From JAJYKC01 sp963823105 (GTDB lineage: Bacteria; Acidobacteriota; Terriglobia; Bryobacterales; Bryobacteraceae), in contig CAWGKC010000009.1 of NCBI GenBank assembly GCA_963823105.1, positions 649,775 to 713,774 on the forward strand: a DNA stretch of 64,000 nucleotides, in the 5' to 3' direction. The notes under the pieces were generated by a model that searched no databases, had not been told where the DNA came from, and was given only the letters and a program-made list of their open reading frames with translations. Shown here piece by piece: positions 17,339 to 26,218 of this stretch. How positions within the stretch are numbered: the stretch's first letter is position 1; every line of letters begins with the position of its first letter. A program made the translations under genes and the position numbers.

Positions 17339-19549
17339 CTATCGCAGCCCTCGCGCCAGCATCAGGTCGATGTTCTCGCCGTTCATCTCCGAATAAATCG
17401 CCCTCCGCCCGTCGGGCGTCACAAAAAAGTCCGCCTGCCACGGAATTACGTGCCCGTCCAACTCGGCCACCCGCTCTGTTTTGCCCGTCGAGCCGTCGTA
17501 CAGAAAAACCGGTTTCGGGGCTTTGCTCGCCGTCGGCCCGTTACCTCGCATCCGGATGTCCATATAATAAACGCCCCGGCCCGCAACCCACCACCAGCCC
17601 GTCGTGACGGTGTCGCGGATCGCCAGCTCGGCTCTCCGGTCGTCGGCGTCGCCCGCCGGCATCTTCCAAAGCCCTTCCCCCAATTCGCTCCTGGTGAAGT
17701 ACAGCGTCTTTCCGTCGGGCGACTCCTGCGCTTCCGCCCCGCCGCCGCGCGTAATCTGGATCGCCTGGTTCTTAGGCCCACCCTCCGGCGTCTTCCAGAT
17801 CTGCGGCGTCCCCCGGCTCTCCCTGCTCGATCCGAAATAAATCCAATTCCCGTCCCTCGACCAGCTCGGCCACGCATGCAGCGCCCGCCAATCGATCAGC
17901 GTGCGCATCGATCCCCCATCCACCGCCACCAAGTGTACGCTCGACAACGGCCCTCGCCACGTTTGCCGTACGGTCATCGCGATCCGGCGCCCGTCGGGCG
18001 ACCAACTGGGCGACTCCGGATACCCTCCCTTCGGTCCCAGATTCGTCAACACCGCCGGATCCCCGCCCTCCACCGGCGCCGTCCACAGTTCGTAATACCC
18101 GGAGCGGTTCGATATGAACGCCACCTTCTGTCCATCCGGCGACAGGCGCGCGTTGATATCCACTCTCGTCGACGGCGCAACCAGACGGGACTTCCGCCCC
18201 GCCTCCTCATCCAGGCGTGTCTCCCGGATGTTCATCGTAAGTTGCCAATTTTCAAACCCCAGCAACAGCGCCCCTTCGCGGTCGCGAACCGCGAAAGGAA
18301 AACGCACGTCCTGTCCCGGCAGATACATCGCCTCCGGATCTCTGGCCCCGTTCACCGAAACGCGGTATAAATTAAACGGCCCGCCGCGATTCGACGAAAA
18401 CACGATCTCATCGGTGCCCGGCACCCACGTCCAGCCCAAAATTTCCCGGTTGAAGTAAGTCAGCCGCCTCGACCTCCCCCCTCCCGCGGGCCGCACGTAA
18501 ATCTCCGGCGCGCCCGTCGGATCGGGCCGCTTCGTGAACCCAAAATAGCGGTGATCCGGCGAAAACCCAAGGCTCGCGTCGCTCTCGCAGGGAACCGGGT
18601 CCGAGGCCTCGTTCAATGCCTTCCGCTCCCCAGTAGAGATCGAAGTCGCCTCCAGATCGCACAGGTCCGAATCCTTCCTCTTGCGCGTCGAAATCACTTC
18701 CGAGCTGTCCGGCGTCCAACTCAGTTGCACCCACAACGTTTCGCCGATCTCCCGCGTCGGCCCGCCTTGCGGCGACACCAGCGTCAAACGGTGGATGTCC
18801 CGCACGAACGCGATCCACTTCCCGTCCGGCGACCAGCTCGCCAGTTCGTCCCGCACCGCCCCGCTCGTGATCGCCCGCACGTTCCCGCTCCCCGTCTGCC
18901 CTACATAAAGATGCGTCGACGTGCCTTCATAACCCGACCAGCTAAATACAAACTCCCTGCCTCCGGGCGAAAAGCTGCCCTGATATTCCTCGTTCGGGAA
19001 ACTCGTCAGCGGCTCGATCCGCAGCCCCGCTTCGCGGTTCGGCTCGAACCTCCCCCGCGCGACGAAAGCGATCGTTCCCACGACTGCCAAGGCCGCCGCG
19101 CCCAGCGCAAGAACGCGGCGATTCCCGAGATTCCAGCGCTTCGCCTCTGGCTCCGCCATCACCGGCGAGCTCGGCGCCGCCACTGGGCGGATCTCGCCAC
19201 CGCCATTGGCCTCCTCCTTCTCCACCGAGGCCAGAAATCGCAGTCCGCGCCGCGGCACCGTTTCCACAAATCGCGGATTCTGCGCCGAATCGTCCAACGC
19301 CTGCCGGATCTTCCGCACCGCCGTGTTCAGTCCCGCTTCGAAATCCACGAACGTGCCTTCCGGCCATAGTTGCGCCTCGATCTCCTCCCGCGAAACCATT
19401 TCGCCCGCCCGTTCCGCCATCATCAGCAGGAGCCGCGCCGGCAGCGCCTGAAGCGGTACCCGCCGACCCTTGCGCGACAGCTCCAGCGTGTCGCGGTTTA
19501 GCTCGAATAGCCCGAACCGCAATCGATTGCCCGCCGCTTTTCCGTCCAT
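17339..19549 (-). CDS. winged-helix (OmpR/CadC-type) protein with WD40/TolB-like propeller
   Basis: 736 residues. Residues about 10-105 are a DNA-binding winged helix of the OmpR/PhoB C-terminal type (FGLFELNRDTLELSRKGRRV, then LNTAVRKIRQALDD and VETVPRRGLRF). One membrane span follows near 150-170 (VLALGAAALAVVGTIAFVA). The rest is a beta propeller built from repeats such as SWSPDGKWIAFV, RLSPDGQKVAFIS and SWSPDGRRIAMT. This one-component layout is very common in Acidobacteriota, with DNA binding in the cytoplasm and a propeller outside. Target genes are unknown. Confidence 0.83.
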   Translation of the reverse strand: MDGKAAGNRLRFGLFELNRDTLELSRKGRRVPLQALPARLLLMMAERAGEMVSREEIEAQLWPEGTFVDFEAGLNTAVRKIRQALDDSAQNPRFVETVPRRGLRFLASVEKEEANGGGEIRPVAAPSSPVMAEPEAKRWNLGNRRVLALGAAALAVVGTIAFVARGRFEPNREAGLRIEPLTSFPNEEYQGSFSPGGREFVFSWSGYEGTSTHLYVGQTGSGNVRAITSGAVRDELASWSPDGKWIAFVRDIHRLTLVSPQGGPTREIGETLWVQLSWTPDSSEVISTRKRKDSDLCDLEATSISTGERKALNEASDPVPCESDASLGFSPDHRYFGFTKRPDPTGAPEIYVRPAGGGRSRRLTYFNREILGWTWVPGTDEIVFSSNRGGPFNLYRVSVNGARDPEAMYLPGQDVRFPFAVRDREGALLLGFENWQLTMNIRETRLDEEAGRKSRLVAPSTRVDINARLSPDGQKVAFISNRSGYYELWTAPVEGGDPAVLTNLGPKGGYPESPSWSPDGRRIAMTVRQTWRGPLSSVHLVAVDGGSMRTLIDWRALHAWPSWSRDGNWIYFGSSRESRGTPQIWKTPEGGPKNQAIQITRGGGAEAQESPDGKTLYFTRSELGEGLWKMPAGDADDRRAELAIRDTVTTGWWWVAGRGVYYMDIRMRGNGPTASKAPKPVFLYDGSTGKTERVAELDGHVIPWQADFFVTPDGRRAIYSEMNGENIDLMLARGLR

Positions 19550-19617
19550 CGAAGCGCGCTACGTCTCCCTTTTTTCCGGCACCCTCGGTTCGAAATTATA
19601 GCAACGCTCGATCCCGC

Positions 19618-19672
19618 GGTTCAGATCCCCATAAAATCCCCATTATTTAGAGAAGGTTAACGGTTCAGATCT
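19618..19672. repeat. 11-bp direct repeat in a divergent intergenic region
   Basis: CGGTTCAGATC occurs at 19618-19628 and again at 19662-19672, 44 bp apart (about four helical turns), between the divergent winged-helix gene and the secreted-protein gene. Spacing suits cooperative protein binding; the neighbouring winged-helix protein is a candidate binder. Otherwise the 235-bp interval holds only an A/T-rich patch at 19631-19660. Confidence 0.4.
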
Positions 19673-19784
19673 TCAGAAGCGCAGAATTCAGCCCCCGTCC
19701 CTGGACGTTCGCGGCACATTCGGTGAATAATCCAATCCGTCCCGTCCTCAATGCCGGGACAAATCCAAAGGAGCTTTACCGCAA

Positions 19785-20312
19785 ATGAAAAACCCACTGT
19801 TCTCGCGACTCAATTTCCTCCGGATTTCCGGAACGATGGCGCTCGCCTCTTGTCTCGTCGCCGGCCTCGCCTCGGCCCAGGATTCCGAACTTGCCCCGGC
19901 CAATTACCTCTACGCAAGCACCTCCACACTTCAGGAGACCAGCAGCGTCGTTGGCGTAAATATCGCGGGCCTCACATTGACCCTTCCCATCATGGGCGCC
20001 GTCGAGAAGCACGCATTGATCACTTTGACCCTCCCCTATACCTTCGCGCACGCCGCGCAATCCGTCTTCCAACCCGGTGGCCTGTTTCTCATTCAGGTCG
20101 GCGGCGTGACCGTAAACATGGCCGGCTTCACTGCCGATGCGTCCACACCCTCCACGTTAAATACCGGTCGCCGTACCTGCGTCGTCACAATCTTGGTCCC
20201 GCTCACCGCCAATGCGCAGACGGTGCAGGCGCAATTCGCCGGCGTTCGCGGCGCAACCGTCGTCCTCGACACCCAGGCCACGTCCACCCTCTCGGCTCTG
20301 TTGGTCCATTAG
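19785..20312 (+). CDS. small secreted protein, function unknown
   Basis: 175 residues; ATG 19785 is preceded by AAAGGAG. A Sec signal peptide (ISGTMALASCLVAGLASAQ) is followed by a Thr/Val/Ala-rich beta domain with no recognised motif (TLTLPIMGAVEKHALITLTL, TVQAQFAGVRGATVVLDTQA). Monocistronic: divergent promoter region upstream and a strong intrinsic terminator downstream. Confidence 0.65.
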   Translation: MKNPLFSRLNFLRISGTMALASCLVAGLASAQDSELAPANYLYASTSTLQETSSVVGVNIAGLTLTLPIMGAVEKHALITLTLPYTFAHAAQSVFQPGGLFLIQVGGVTVNMAGFTADASTPSTLNTGRRTCVVTILVPLTANAQTVQAQFAGVRGATVVLDTQATSTLSALLVH

Positions 20313-20432
20313 TCGCTCCCGCGCCAACGGCGGCCGGAATAGGCGCTTCGCGCGCGTCCACTAGCGCGCGCGACGCGCCCTCGGAGGTCCGGCCCGCCGT
20401 CCCGTCCCCATACCGCGCGTGGCGTTACCAAA

Positions 20433-20467
20433 GTGGCCGGTCAACTCGAACGCCGGCCACTCTTTTT
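20433..20467 (+). terminator. intrinsic terminator of the secreted-protein gene
   Basis: Perfect 8-bp stem GTGGCCGG (20433-20440) and CCGGCCAC (20453-20460) with a 12-base loop, followed by TCTTTTT. It also lies at the end of the convergent radical SAM gene, whose stop codon overlaps the T-run. A second GC-only hairpin at about 20348-20373 lacks a T-run. Confidence 0.8.
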
Positions 20468-21527
20468 ATCGCGCCGTCCCGGCCAATTGAGCCGGCTCCG
20501 CGCATCGCCCCGCGCGCGACCGCTCGGCGATAATCTGGTCCCACGGCACCACCACGCATTTCCACGCCGGCAGCACTTCCTCATACGCCGCGCGGCACAG
20601 CCGGTCGAACCGCGCATACCCGCCGTCCTCGAAATAGCGCGCGATCATCCCGGGAAGCGGCTCGCTCGCGAAGTCGCCCAGCGCGTAGGAGCGGTCCAGA
20701 TTCGTCGCCTCCGGCAGCACCGTCCCGTCCTCCCGCACCACCAGCTTCTTGATCTCCTTCTCAACCCCCCGGTGGCACCCGCCCCCATTACACACATAGG
20801 CCCCGCAGGGATGCTTCAACAGCCCCGGCCGGTTCTGGCCGATGATGCTGCACCGCATCCCCCCTTCGCGGTGCGTATTGGCCAGATCGGATAACCGCAG
20901 CACCATCCGCTCCACCTGAACCTGCGACAGGCATTGATCCACGATCTCCATCGCCCGCCCCAGCCGCAGCAGCGGCTGAGCGCGGAACTGCGACGCTCCC
21001 ATCCGCTGCGCCCACTCCACCAGCCACCCGAGCGAGTCCACGTTCGCCCGCGAAATCGTCGAGATAATCGTGATCGGAACGCCCGCTTCCCTCAACAGAC
21101 CGATGCCGTTTTCCGTCGCCCGGAAAGCCCCCGCCGCGTCCCGGAACCGGTCGTGAAACTCCGGCTCCCCGTCCACGCTAATGCTCGCCCGCGCCCCCGC
21201 CGCCTTGAGCGCCGCCACATGCCGCGGCGTCATCAGCGTGGCATTGGTGCAAACCGTGATCTCCAACCCCGCCACCTCCGCCGCCTTCTCCAGAACCCGA
21301 TGAAACTCCGGATAAAGCAGCGGCTCGCCCCCCGTCAGATACAACGCCCCAATGTCCAGCGAAGCGCTTACCTCAATCGCCGCAAGCACCCGCTCCACCG
21401 GCAGCCGCTCCCGCCGCGTCGGAGAACCTTCCATGTAGCAGTGGAGACACGTGAGGTTGCACTGCCCCAGCAGATGCAGCATCAAAGTCGCCGACCGCGA
21501 ACTTCCCGTTTCTGGCGTGATTTCCAT
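20466..21527 (-). CDS. radical SAM enzyme with degenerate SPASM-like C-terminus
   Basis: 353 residues. The [4Fe-4S]-SAM site is C23-x3-C27-x2-C30 (GQCNLTCLHC), with LTGGEPLLYPEF as the GGEP motif and ASISVDGEPEFHDRFRD, so the core is intact. The C-terminal part has C226, C241, C246, C251 (CGAYVCNGGGCHRG), then VVREDGTVLPEATNL and YALGDF, laid out like a SPASM domain but with Glu where the ...VxPC cysteine is usual; C311 and C324 follow. This architecture is common in enzymes that modify peptides. Upstream on the same strand lie a G-rich tandem repeat and a 110-residue protein gene. Peptide maturation is a hypothesis. Confidence 0.78.
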   Translation of the reverse strand: MEITPETGSSRSATLMLHLLGQCNLTCLHCYMEGSPTRRERLPVERVLAAIEVSASLDIGALYLTGGEPLLYPEFHRVLEKAAEVAGLEITVCTNATLMTPRHVAALKAAGARASISVDGEPEFHDRFRDAAGAFRATENGIGLLREAGVPITIISTISRANVDSLGWLVEWAQRMGASQFRAQPLLRLGRAMEIVDQCLSQVQVERMVLRLSDLANTHREGGMRCSIIGQNRPGLLKHPCGAYVCNGGGCHRGVEKEIKKLVVREDGTVLPEATNLDRSYALGDFASEPLPGMIARYFEDGGYARFDRLCRAAYEEVLPAWKCVVVPWDQIIAERSRAGRCAEPAQLAGTAR

Positions 21528-21552
21528 GTCGATATGCGCTCCTCACCTTCTG

Positions 21553-21936
21553 AACACCGCCCCTCCGCCCCACACCGCCTCCAACCCCCACCCCCTTCGC
21601 CCCGCGCCGCCTCCGCCCCACACCACATCCAACCCCCACCCCCTTCGCCCCGCGCCGCTCCCGCCCCACACCCTTCGCGCCGCACCCGCCCACACCGTTC
21701 GCGCCGCTCGCTCCCCACACCTCCCGCGCCGCACCCGCCCCGCACCCTTCGCGCCGCTCGCTCCCCACACCTCCCGCGCCGCTCCCGCCCCACGCCCTTC
21801 GCGCCGCTCGCTCCTCACACCTCCCGCGCCGCTCCCGCCCCACGCCCTTCGCGCCGCTCCCGCCCCACACCGTTTCCGCGCCGCTCCCGCCCCACACCGT
21901 TTCCGCGCCGCTCCCGCAACACCGTTTCCGAGCCGC
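21553..21936 (-). repeat. G-rich ~25-bp tandem repeat upstream of the radical SAM gene
   Basis: About eleven contiguous units of 24-27 bp between 21657 and 21936, preceded by two ~48-bp variants from about 21560. On the minus strand each unit has a GGCGCG core and runs of three or four G; two unit types alternate in part. Units of 25 bp do not preserve a reading frame and all three minus frames stay open only because stops are rare in such sequence, so it is treated as non-coding. It sits in the 26-400 bp before the radical SAM start and could form G-quadruplexes in the leader. Confidence 0.85.
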
Positions 21937-22036
21937 GCACGTAAGTAAGCGGTCCCCCAACCGCGCCAACCAATCGAAAAAAACCGCGGCGGCCCGTGCG
22001 CGAACCTCCGCCGGGCCGCCGCCGTATGACGCCGCA

Positions 22037-22369
22037 TCAGCCGCCGGCCGCCGCCTCCGCCACCTGCCGCAGCGCCGTCACCTCCGTCACCTGCGCCAGA
22101 TTCACCACGCCGAAGTGCGGCCTCGGCCTCGGGGTTCCGAAGTCCCCTTCATCGAAAATGAAAGAAACTCCCACTCCAACCCCGCTCTTCAGTCCATCCT
22201 TCAGCGCCCCGGAAGCGATCTGGTTCACCAGTTCCGAAGCGATCTGCTCGGACGCCAGGCTCGACACCCTTTGCGCCAACTCCAATACCCGTCCGCTGGC
22301 CACCACTTCCTTCAAGGCATCCGCGGAAATCGTCAGGCTAAGCTTCCCGATCTCCTTGTTATTTTCCAT
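22037..22369 (-). CDS. 110-residue protein, possible radical SAM partner
   Basis: Starts at ATG 22369 behind a strong AAGGAGA site. The first ~60 residues look helical and amphipathic (KLSLTISADALKEVVASGRV, SLASEQIASELVNQIASGAL), then a glycine/valine stretch GVGVGVSFIFDEGDFGTPRP and RPHFGVV, and the end AAAGG. No cysteine, no signal peptide, no family recognised. A leader-like helical part, a short aromatic and acidic segment and a terminal Gly-Gly next to a radical SAM gene fit a modified-peptide precursor, but its length is greater than usual and the 510 bp between the genes argues for caution. Confidence 0.55.
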   Translation of the reverse strand: MENNKEIGKLSLTISADALKEVVASGRVLELAQRVSSLASEQIASELVNQIASGALKDGLKSGVGVGVSFIFDEGDFGTPRPRPHFGVVNLAQVTEVTALRQVAEAAAGG

Positions 22370-22500
22370 GAAATCCGTCTCCTTTCCACTTTTGAATCGG
22401 ACAAATCCGAACTCCGGGCGCGACGCCCGTCAATCCGCGCTCGTCCAATATAATGTGAAACCGGCCCGGCGTTTCGTTTCACGGAAATGTTCGGCCGCGC

Positions 22501-22914
22501 TTACTTCTTTTTCTTTGCCGCCGCCTTTTTCGCCGATTTCTTCCCAGCCGGCTTTTTCGGCACTTCGTGAAATCCCAGGATATTCCCTTCCGTATCCTGG
22601 AACGCCGCGATCCAACCCATCCCCGGAGCGATCTCCGTTTTTGGCATCGCGACCGTTCCGCCCGCTTTTTCCACTTTCTTGATCGAGGCCTCGATCGAAT
22701 CCACCGCGATATAGTTCATGAACGGCTGTCCCGGATTCTTGCGCGCCAGCAATCCCCCGTTGATGCCGTCCTCCCCTTTCGCCTTCGTCTCAACCAGAAA
22801 ATAATCCATCTTCCACGGATCGGTGATTTTCCACCCGAGCGCCTTTTCGTAAAACTTCTTCGCGCGTTTCACGTCGTCCGCGGGTATCTCAAAATGAACG
22901 ATTGAATTTGGCAT
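22501..22914 (-). CDS. VOC (glyoxalase/bleomycin-resistance) superfamily protein
   Basis: About 137 residues; ATG 22914 fits the family start (PNSIVHFEIPADDVKRAKKF) better than the in-frame codon at 22938. The paired beta-alpha-beta-beta-beta modules are visible: FYEKALGWKI, GGLLARKNPGQPFMNYIAV, then GWIAAFQDTEGNILGFHE with the usual metal-ligand glutamate near the end. The last ~20 residues are a Lys/Ala tail (KKSAKKAAAKKKK), an unusual basic extension that might bind nucleic acid. Substrate unknown. Confidence 0.78.
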   Translation of the reverse strand: MPNSIVHFEIPADDVKRAKKFYEKALGWKITDPWKMDYFLVETKAKGEDGINGGLLARKNPGQPFMNYIAVDSIEASIKKVEKAGGTVAMPKTEIAPGMGWIAAFQDTEGNILGFHEVPKKPAGKKSAKKAAAKKKK

Positions 22915-22959
22915 AGCACGAAGCATAGCAAACGACAATCCCCCAAAACGCCCGGAGGA

Positions 22960-23058
22960 TTAATCGCAAGGAAGCGCCGCCATCGGATCGGCCTTCGTGG
23001 TCCGCCGCGCTGGCAGGTAACCCGCCGCCGGCAAGCCAACCGCTCCAATCGTCGTCGC
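22960..23058 (-). pseudogene. 3' stub of a MacB/FtsX-type ABC permease
   Basis: About 32 codons ending in TAA at 22960-22962 read AVGLPAAGYLPARRTTKADP then MAAL, matching the C-terminal ...LPARRA..DPM.ALR end of MacB-like permeases common in this phylum. No upstream part of the gene remains; the interval to 23292 shows nothing else. Confidence 0.55.
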
Positions 23059-23292
23059 TGCGTCTCACTCTCCCAGACCGAACGGCATTCCCCGCTCTAC
23101 TACGATTGTCAAAAGAAGCGTTGAACCCGCCCGCGCCCGCCTTTTCGCGATATATTGAAATCGGCGCGCCGGATGCCACCGTGTCCGCGGGAAAGGCTGA
23201 GCCTGCCGGTAACCGTATTCCAATCGTTCGAAGACGAATCTTCTTTTTCGCCTGTCACGCGGACGCCGGGCATCGATCAAAAGGAGATCGTC

Positions 23293-25152
23293 ATGTCTCA
23301 GCCCGATTCTATTCCCCCTCCCACGCGCCGCCTCCCGCCGCAGCCGAATCTTGAGCAACTGCGCAAACAAGCCCGCGAACTCCTCGAGCGTTACCGCGCC
23401 GGCGACGCCGCCTCCGTCGCCGAAGTTCAGCGGTACGAGCGCAATCCCTCCAATTTCGCTCTCAATGACGCGCAGCGAGTCCTGGCCCGCGCCTACGGCT
23501 ACGCAAGCTGGCCCAAACTCAAAGCCTTCGTCGACGGCGTCAACATCGCGAAATTCGCCGAAGCCGTCCAAGCCGGCGACATGCCGCAAGTCCGGCGGAT
23601 GCTAACCGCCCGTCCCGAATTAGTGGACATGGATATGGCGGAGAATGACGAGCACCGCGCCCTCCACTTCGCCGTCCTGCGCCGCGACGCCGCGATGGTG
23701 CGGCTGCTCATGGAAGCCGGCGCCGACGCCCGAAAAGGGATCTGGCCCCACCGCGACGCCACCGCCGCCTTAACCCTCGCCCGCGATCGCGAGTACGACG
23801 ACATCGTCGCAATCATCGAAGAGGAAGAGCGCCATCGCCGCGAAGAAATGTCTTGCCCTAACGCCACCGTCTCTCCAGTCCAGGACGAAATCACCGCGGC
23901 GATATCGGACGGAGACACCGCCGCCGCCCTGCGCCTGCTCCAAGCGGACCCCTCCCTCATCCAGGCCTGCGACCGCGACGGCGCAACTCCGCTCCACATC
24001 GCCGCGCAGGAGACCGATCTGGAGTTAGTAACATGGTTACTCGCCCGCCGCGCCAAGGTCCGTAAGCCGGATCTTCGCGGCCTCACCCCGCTCGACCGCG
24101 CCGCCCTCTCCGCCGATCCCCGCAACGGCAACGCAAAACGTTTCCCCGCTGTCGCCAAGTTACTCCTCGAACACGGCGCGGAATGGACCATCTACGCCGC
24201 CGTCGCCCTCAACGACGCTGCCCGCGTCCGCCAAATCCTCGCGGCCGATCCCGCGCCTCTGCGCCAAATCGCTTCGGGCGGCGGGCTTCTCACCCTCGCC
24301 GTCAATCACGCCCACACCGAAATGGTTCGCCTCCTCCTCGACCTCGGCGCAGACGTCGACGAGCGCATGATGCTGGAGCAACTCGAAGAACCCACCCTGA
24401 CCTGGGGCATGCCTCTGTGGCACGCCGCCCTCGCCGGCAATCTCGAAATCGCCACCCTCCTGCTCGACCGCGGAGCCGATCCCAACGCCAATGTCTACGC
24501 CTCCGGCTGGCCCCTCCGCAACGCCTGGAATCACAAGGACGGCGCCGTCAAACGCCTCCTCCTTGAACGCGGAGCCAAACCTCATCCCTACATGGTCGCC
24601 GAGTTTCACGATGTCGCCGAAGCCCGCCGCCTCCTCGATAACTCTCCCACGGACGACGTCGTAAACGAGTTACTCTGGTCCGCCGCCGATCACGGCTGTC
24701 CCGAGATCGTTCAGTTAGCGCTCCCCCACGTCCCTTGGTCCCCCGGCGATCAACGATGGCACTGGGTTCTCATCCAACCCATCCGCGGCGCCGGCCCCGA
24801 TTCCGCCCGCAACGAGGGCCACTTCCAATGCCTGCGCCTGTTACTCCAACACGGCGTCAGCCCCAACATCACCCGCCTCGGCCAATCCCCGCTTCACTTC
24901 GCCGCCGCCCATCATAGCCGTCTGGGCGATGCCGACCGCGCCCGCTTCGCCGCCATGCTCATCGACCATGGAGCCAAGCTCGACCAGCGCGACCAGTTAC
25001 TCCAGTCCACCCCCCTCGGCTGGGCTTGCCGCTGGGGCCGCAATCAACTTTCCGAGTTACTAATCGCCCGCGGCGCTCCCGTTGACGAGCCCGGCGCCCC
25101 GCCCTGGGCAACCCCCGCCGCCTGGGCAAGAAAATCAAATCACCGCCAGTGA
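23293..25152 (+). CDS. ankyrin-repeat protein
   Basis: 619 residues from ATG 23293, chosen because AAAAGGAG precedes it; the frame upstream to 23155 lacks such a site. A helical N-terminal module (PNLEQLRKQARELLERYRAG, DAQRVLARAYGYASWPKLKA) seen in front of ankyrin arrays in soil bacteria is followed by roughly ten ankyrin repeats, e.g. GATPLHIAAQETDLELVTWL, GQSPLHFAAAHHSRLG and STPLGWACRWGRNQLSELLI. No signal peptide, so probably cytoplasmic protein binding. Partner unknown. Confidence 0.82.
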   Translation: MSQPDSIPPPTRRLPPQPNLEQLRKQARELLERYRAGDAASVAEVQRYERNPSNFALNDAQRVLARAYGYASWPKLKAFVDGVNIAKFAEAVQAGDMPQVRRMLTARPELVDMDMAENDEHRALHFAVLRRDAAMVRLLMEAGADARKGIWPHRDATAALTLARDREYDDIVAIIEEEERHRREEMSCPNATVSPVQDEITAAISDGDTAAALRLLQADPSLIQACDRDGATPLHIAAQETDLELVTWLLARRAKVRKPDLRGLTPLDRAALSADPRNGNAKRFPAVAKLLLEHGAEWTIYAAVALNDAARVRQILAADPAPLRQIASGGGLLTLAVNHAHTEMVRLLLDLGADVDERMMLEQLEEPTLTWGMPLWHAALAGNLEIATLLLDRGADPNANVYASGWPLRNAWNHKDGAVKRLLLERGAKPHPYMVAEFHDVAEARRLLDNSPTDDVVNELLWSAADHGCPEIVQLALPHVPWSPGDQRWHWVLIQPIRGAGPDSARNEGHFQCLRLLLQHGVSPNITRLGQSPLHFAAAHHSRLGDADRARFAAMLIDHGAKLDQRDQLLQSTPLGWACRWGRNQLSELLIARGAPVDEPGAPPWATPAAWARKSNHRQ

Positions 25153-25303
25153 GTCCGTTACCGAGCCGCGACCGTCAGGGAGCGCAACGTTTGCCTTGCA
25201 CTCCCCAAGACCTTGGGAGGAACGGATCGCGCCGCACTCTGCCTTACCCCTGTTCCTCAGGGACGTTTAAAGGCCGCCATTGCCCGCGAAGCGACCCGCC
25301 GCC

Positions 25304-25540
25304 ATGACCGCGGTCGATACTAACGTCCTGGTCCGGCTGCTCACCGGCGACGATCCCAAACAAGCGGTCGCCGCGAAGTCCGTCTTCGCCCTCGTTCTCA
25401 CCCCAACCCGCTCAAACCCCGGGAAATCCCCATTCCGCCCCACGTCGTTCCTCTTTTGCGCGTCAACCCGTTCACCGGTCACAACGATTATTTTAATTTT
25501 CAACGCATCCTTAACCTATACATGGCAAGCGACTTGACCC
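25304..25540 (+). pseudogene. VapC-like PIN toxin N-terminal stub
   Basis: From ATG 25304 the residues MTAVDTNVLVRLLTGDDPKQ then AVAAKSVFA are the start of a VapC PIN domain including the first catalytic Asp. After about 25390 the sequence stops resembling the family and ends at 25537. The remaining acidic residues are missing, so it is inactive. The rest of the 500-bp interval 25153-25652 shows no gene; bases 25149-25183 look like a phylum-typical dispersed repeat (recalled, not verified). Confidence 0.6.
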
Positions 25541-25652
25541 AATCCGCGCCGTTCCTTTGAATCGCCGCGAGTTCTGAATTCCGTTTGCGTGGCGTATGCT
25601 TGAGTCAACAAGCGCCGGCGGGCGCACGGCAGGGGCCTGTTAGTCCCCCAGG

Positions 25653-26117
25653 TCACTGCTTGTCGTATACCATGGTGTAACTTGTCGGTTTTCCTTCTGC
25701 GTTGGTGCCCTTCGTAGTCGAAGTCATAATCTTGCCGTCCTTGGAGATCGCGGTTCGTCCTGTGGCCTTGAATTTGTTGCCCGAATTCTTCGTCTTGAAG
25801 GTCAAAGTATTCGCGTTCAACTGCTTGATCGCAATCGTGTCGTACGGAGCGCCGGTCACCGGCGCGTCTTTACCGTCGTATTTTGCCGTGTAACTGGCGT
25901 TGATCGGCGTGCCGTCCGCCTGCTCTCCGGTCGTGGTCGCTTTTACTCCGCCCTCCGCTGCTTCCCGCGTCGAAGTGAGACTCTTCACCGGCGCGGAGGG
26001 AGTGAACTTCGATTTCTCCATGTTCAGCTTCCACGTTCCCAGGGAATTGTCGGCGGCATATCCTGCCATGGCGGTAACCGCCAAGCAGATTGCGAGCTTA
26101 GTCAAAAGGTTTCGCAT
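25653..26117 (-). CDS. small secreted beta-barrel-like protein
   Basis: 154 residues, ATG 26117 preceded by GAGGAGGGG. Signal peptide LLTKLAICLAVTAMAGYA, then DNSLGTWKLNMEKSKFTPSA, which is a start common to many small Acidobacteriota exported proteins of lipocalin-like appearance, followed by alternating strands rich in Thr and Lys (YDTIAIKQLNANTLTFKTK, GRTAISKDGKIMTSTTKG). Function unknown. Confidence 0.72.
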   Translation of the reverse strand: MRNLLTKLAICLAVTAMAGYAADNSLGTWKLNMEKSKFTPSAPVKSLTSTREAAEGGVKATTTGEQADGTPINASYTAKYDGKDAPVTGAPYDTIAIKQLNANTLTFKTKNSGNKFKATGRTAISKDGKIMTSTTKGTNAEGKPTSYTMVYDKQ

Positions 26118-26218
26118 AACTTCCCCTCCTCAAGGGTGTTGCCACTTGCAGCCTGCACATTACACCCGCGTGGTCCCGTTGTCAAGGCCGGTACTCTTGC
26201 AAAACGGACTACTAGCAC

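Noticed and set aside
21553..21936. CRISPR array
   Set aside because: Units are contiguous and similar throughout, with no unique spacers and no cas genes nearby.
21373..22037. Long minus-strand frames through the G-rich repeat as a repetitive protein
   Set aside because: All three frames are open because stops are rare in this composition, and a 25-bp unit changes frame each copy, so no stable peptide repeat results.
25217..25250. Similarity to 5657-5690 (GCGCCGCACT...TGTTCCTCA)
   Set aside because: About a quarter of the positions differ over only 34 bases; too weak to call a repeat without a genome-wide count.
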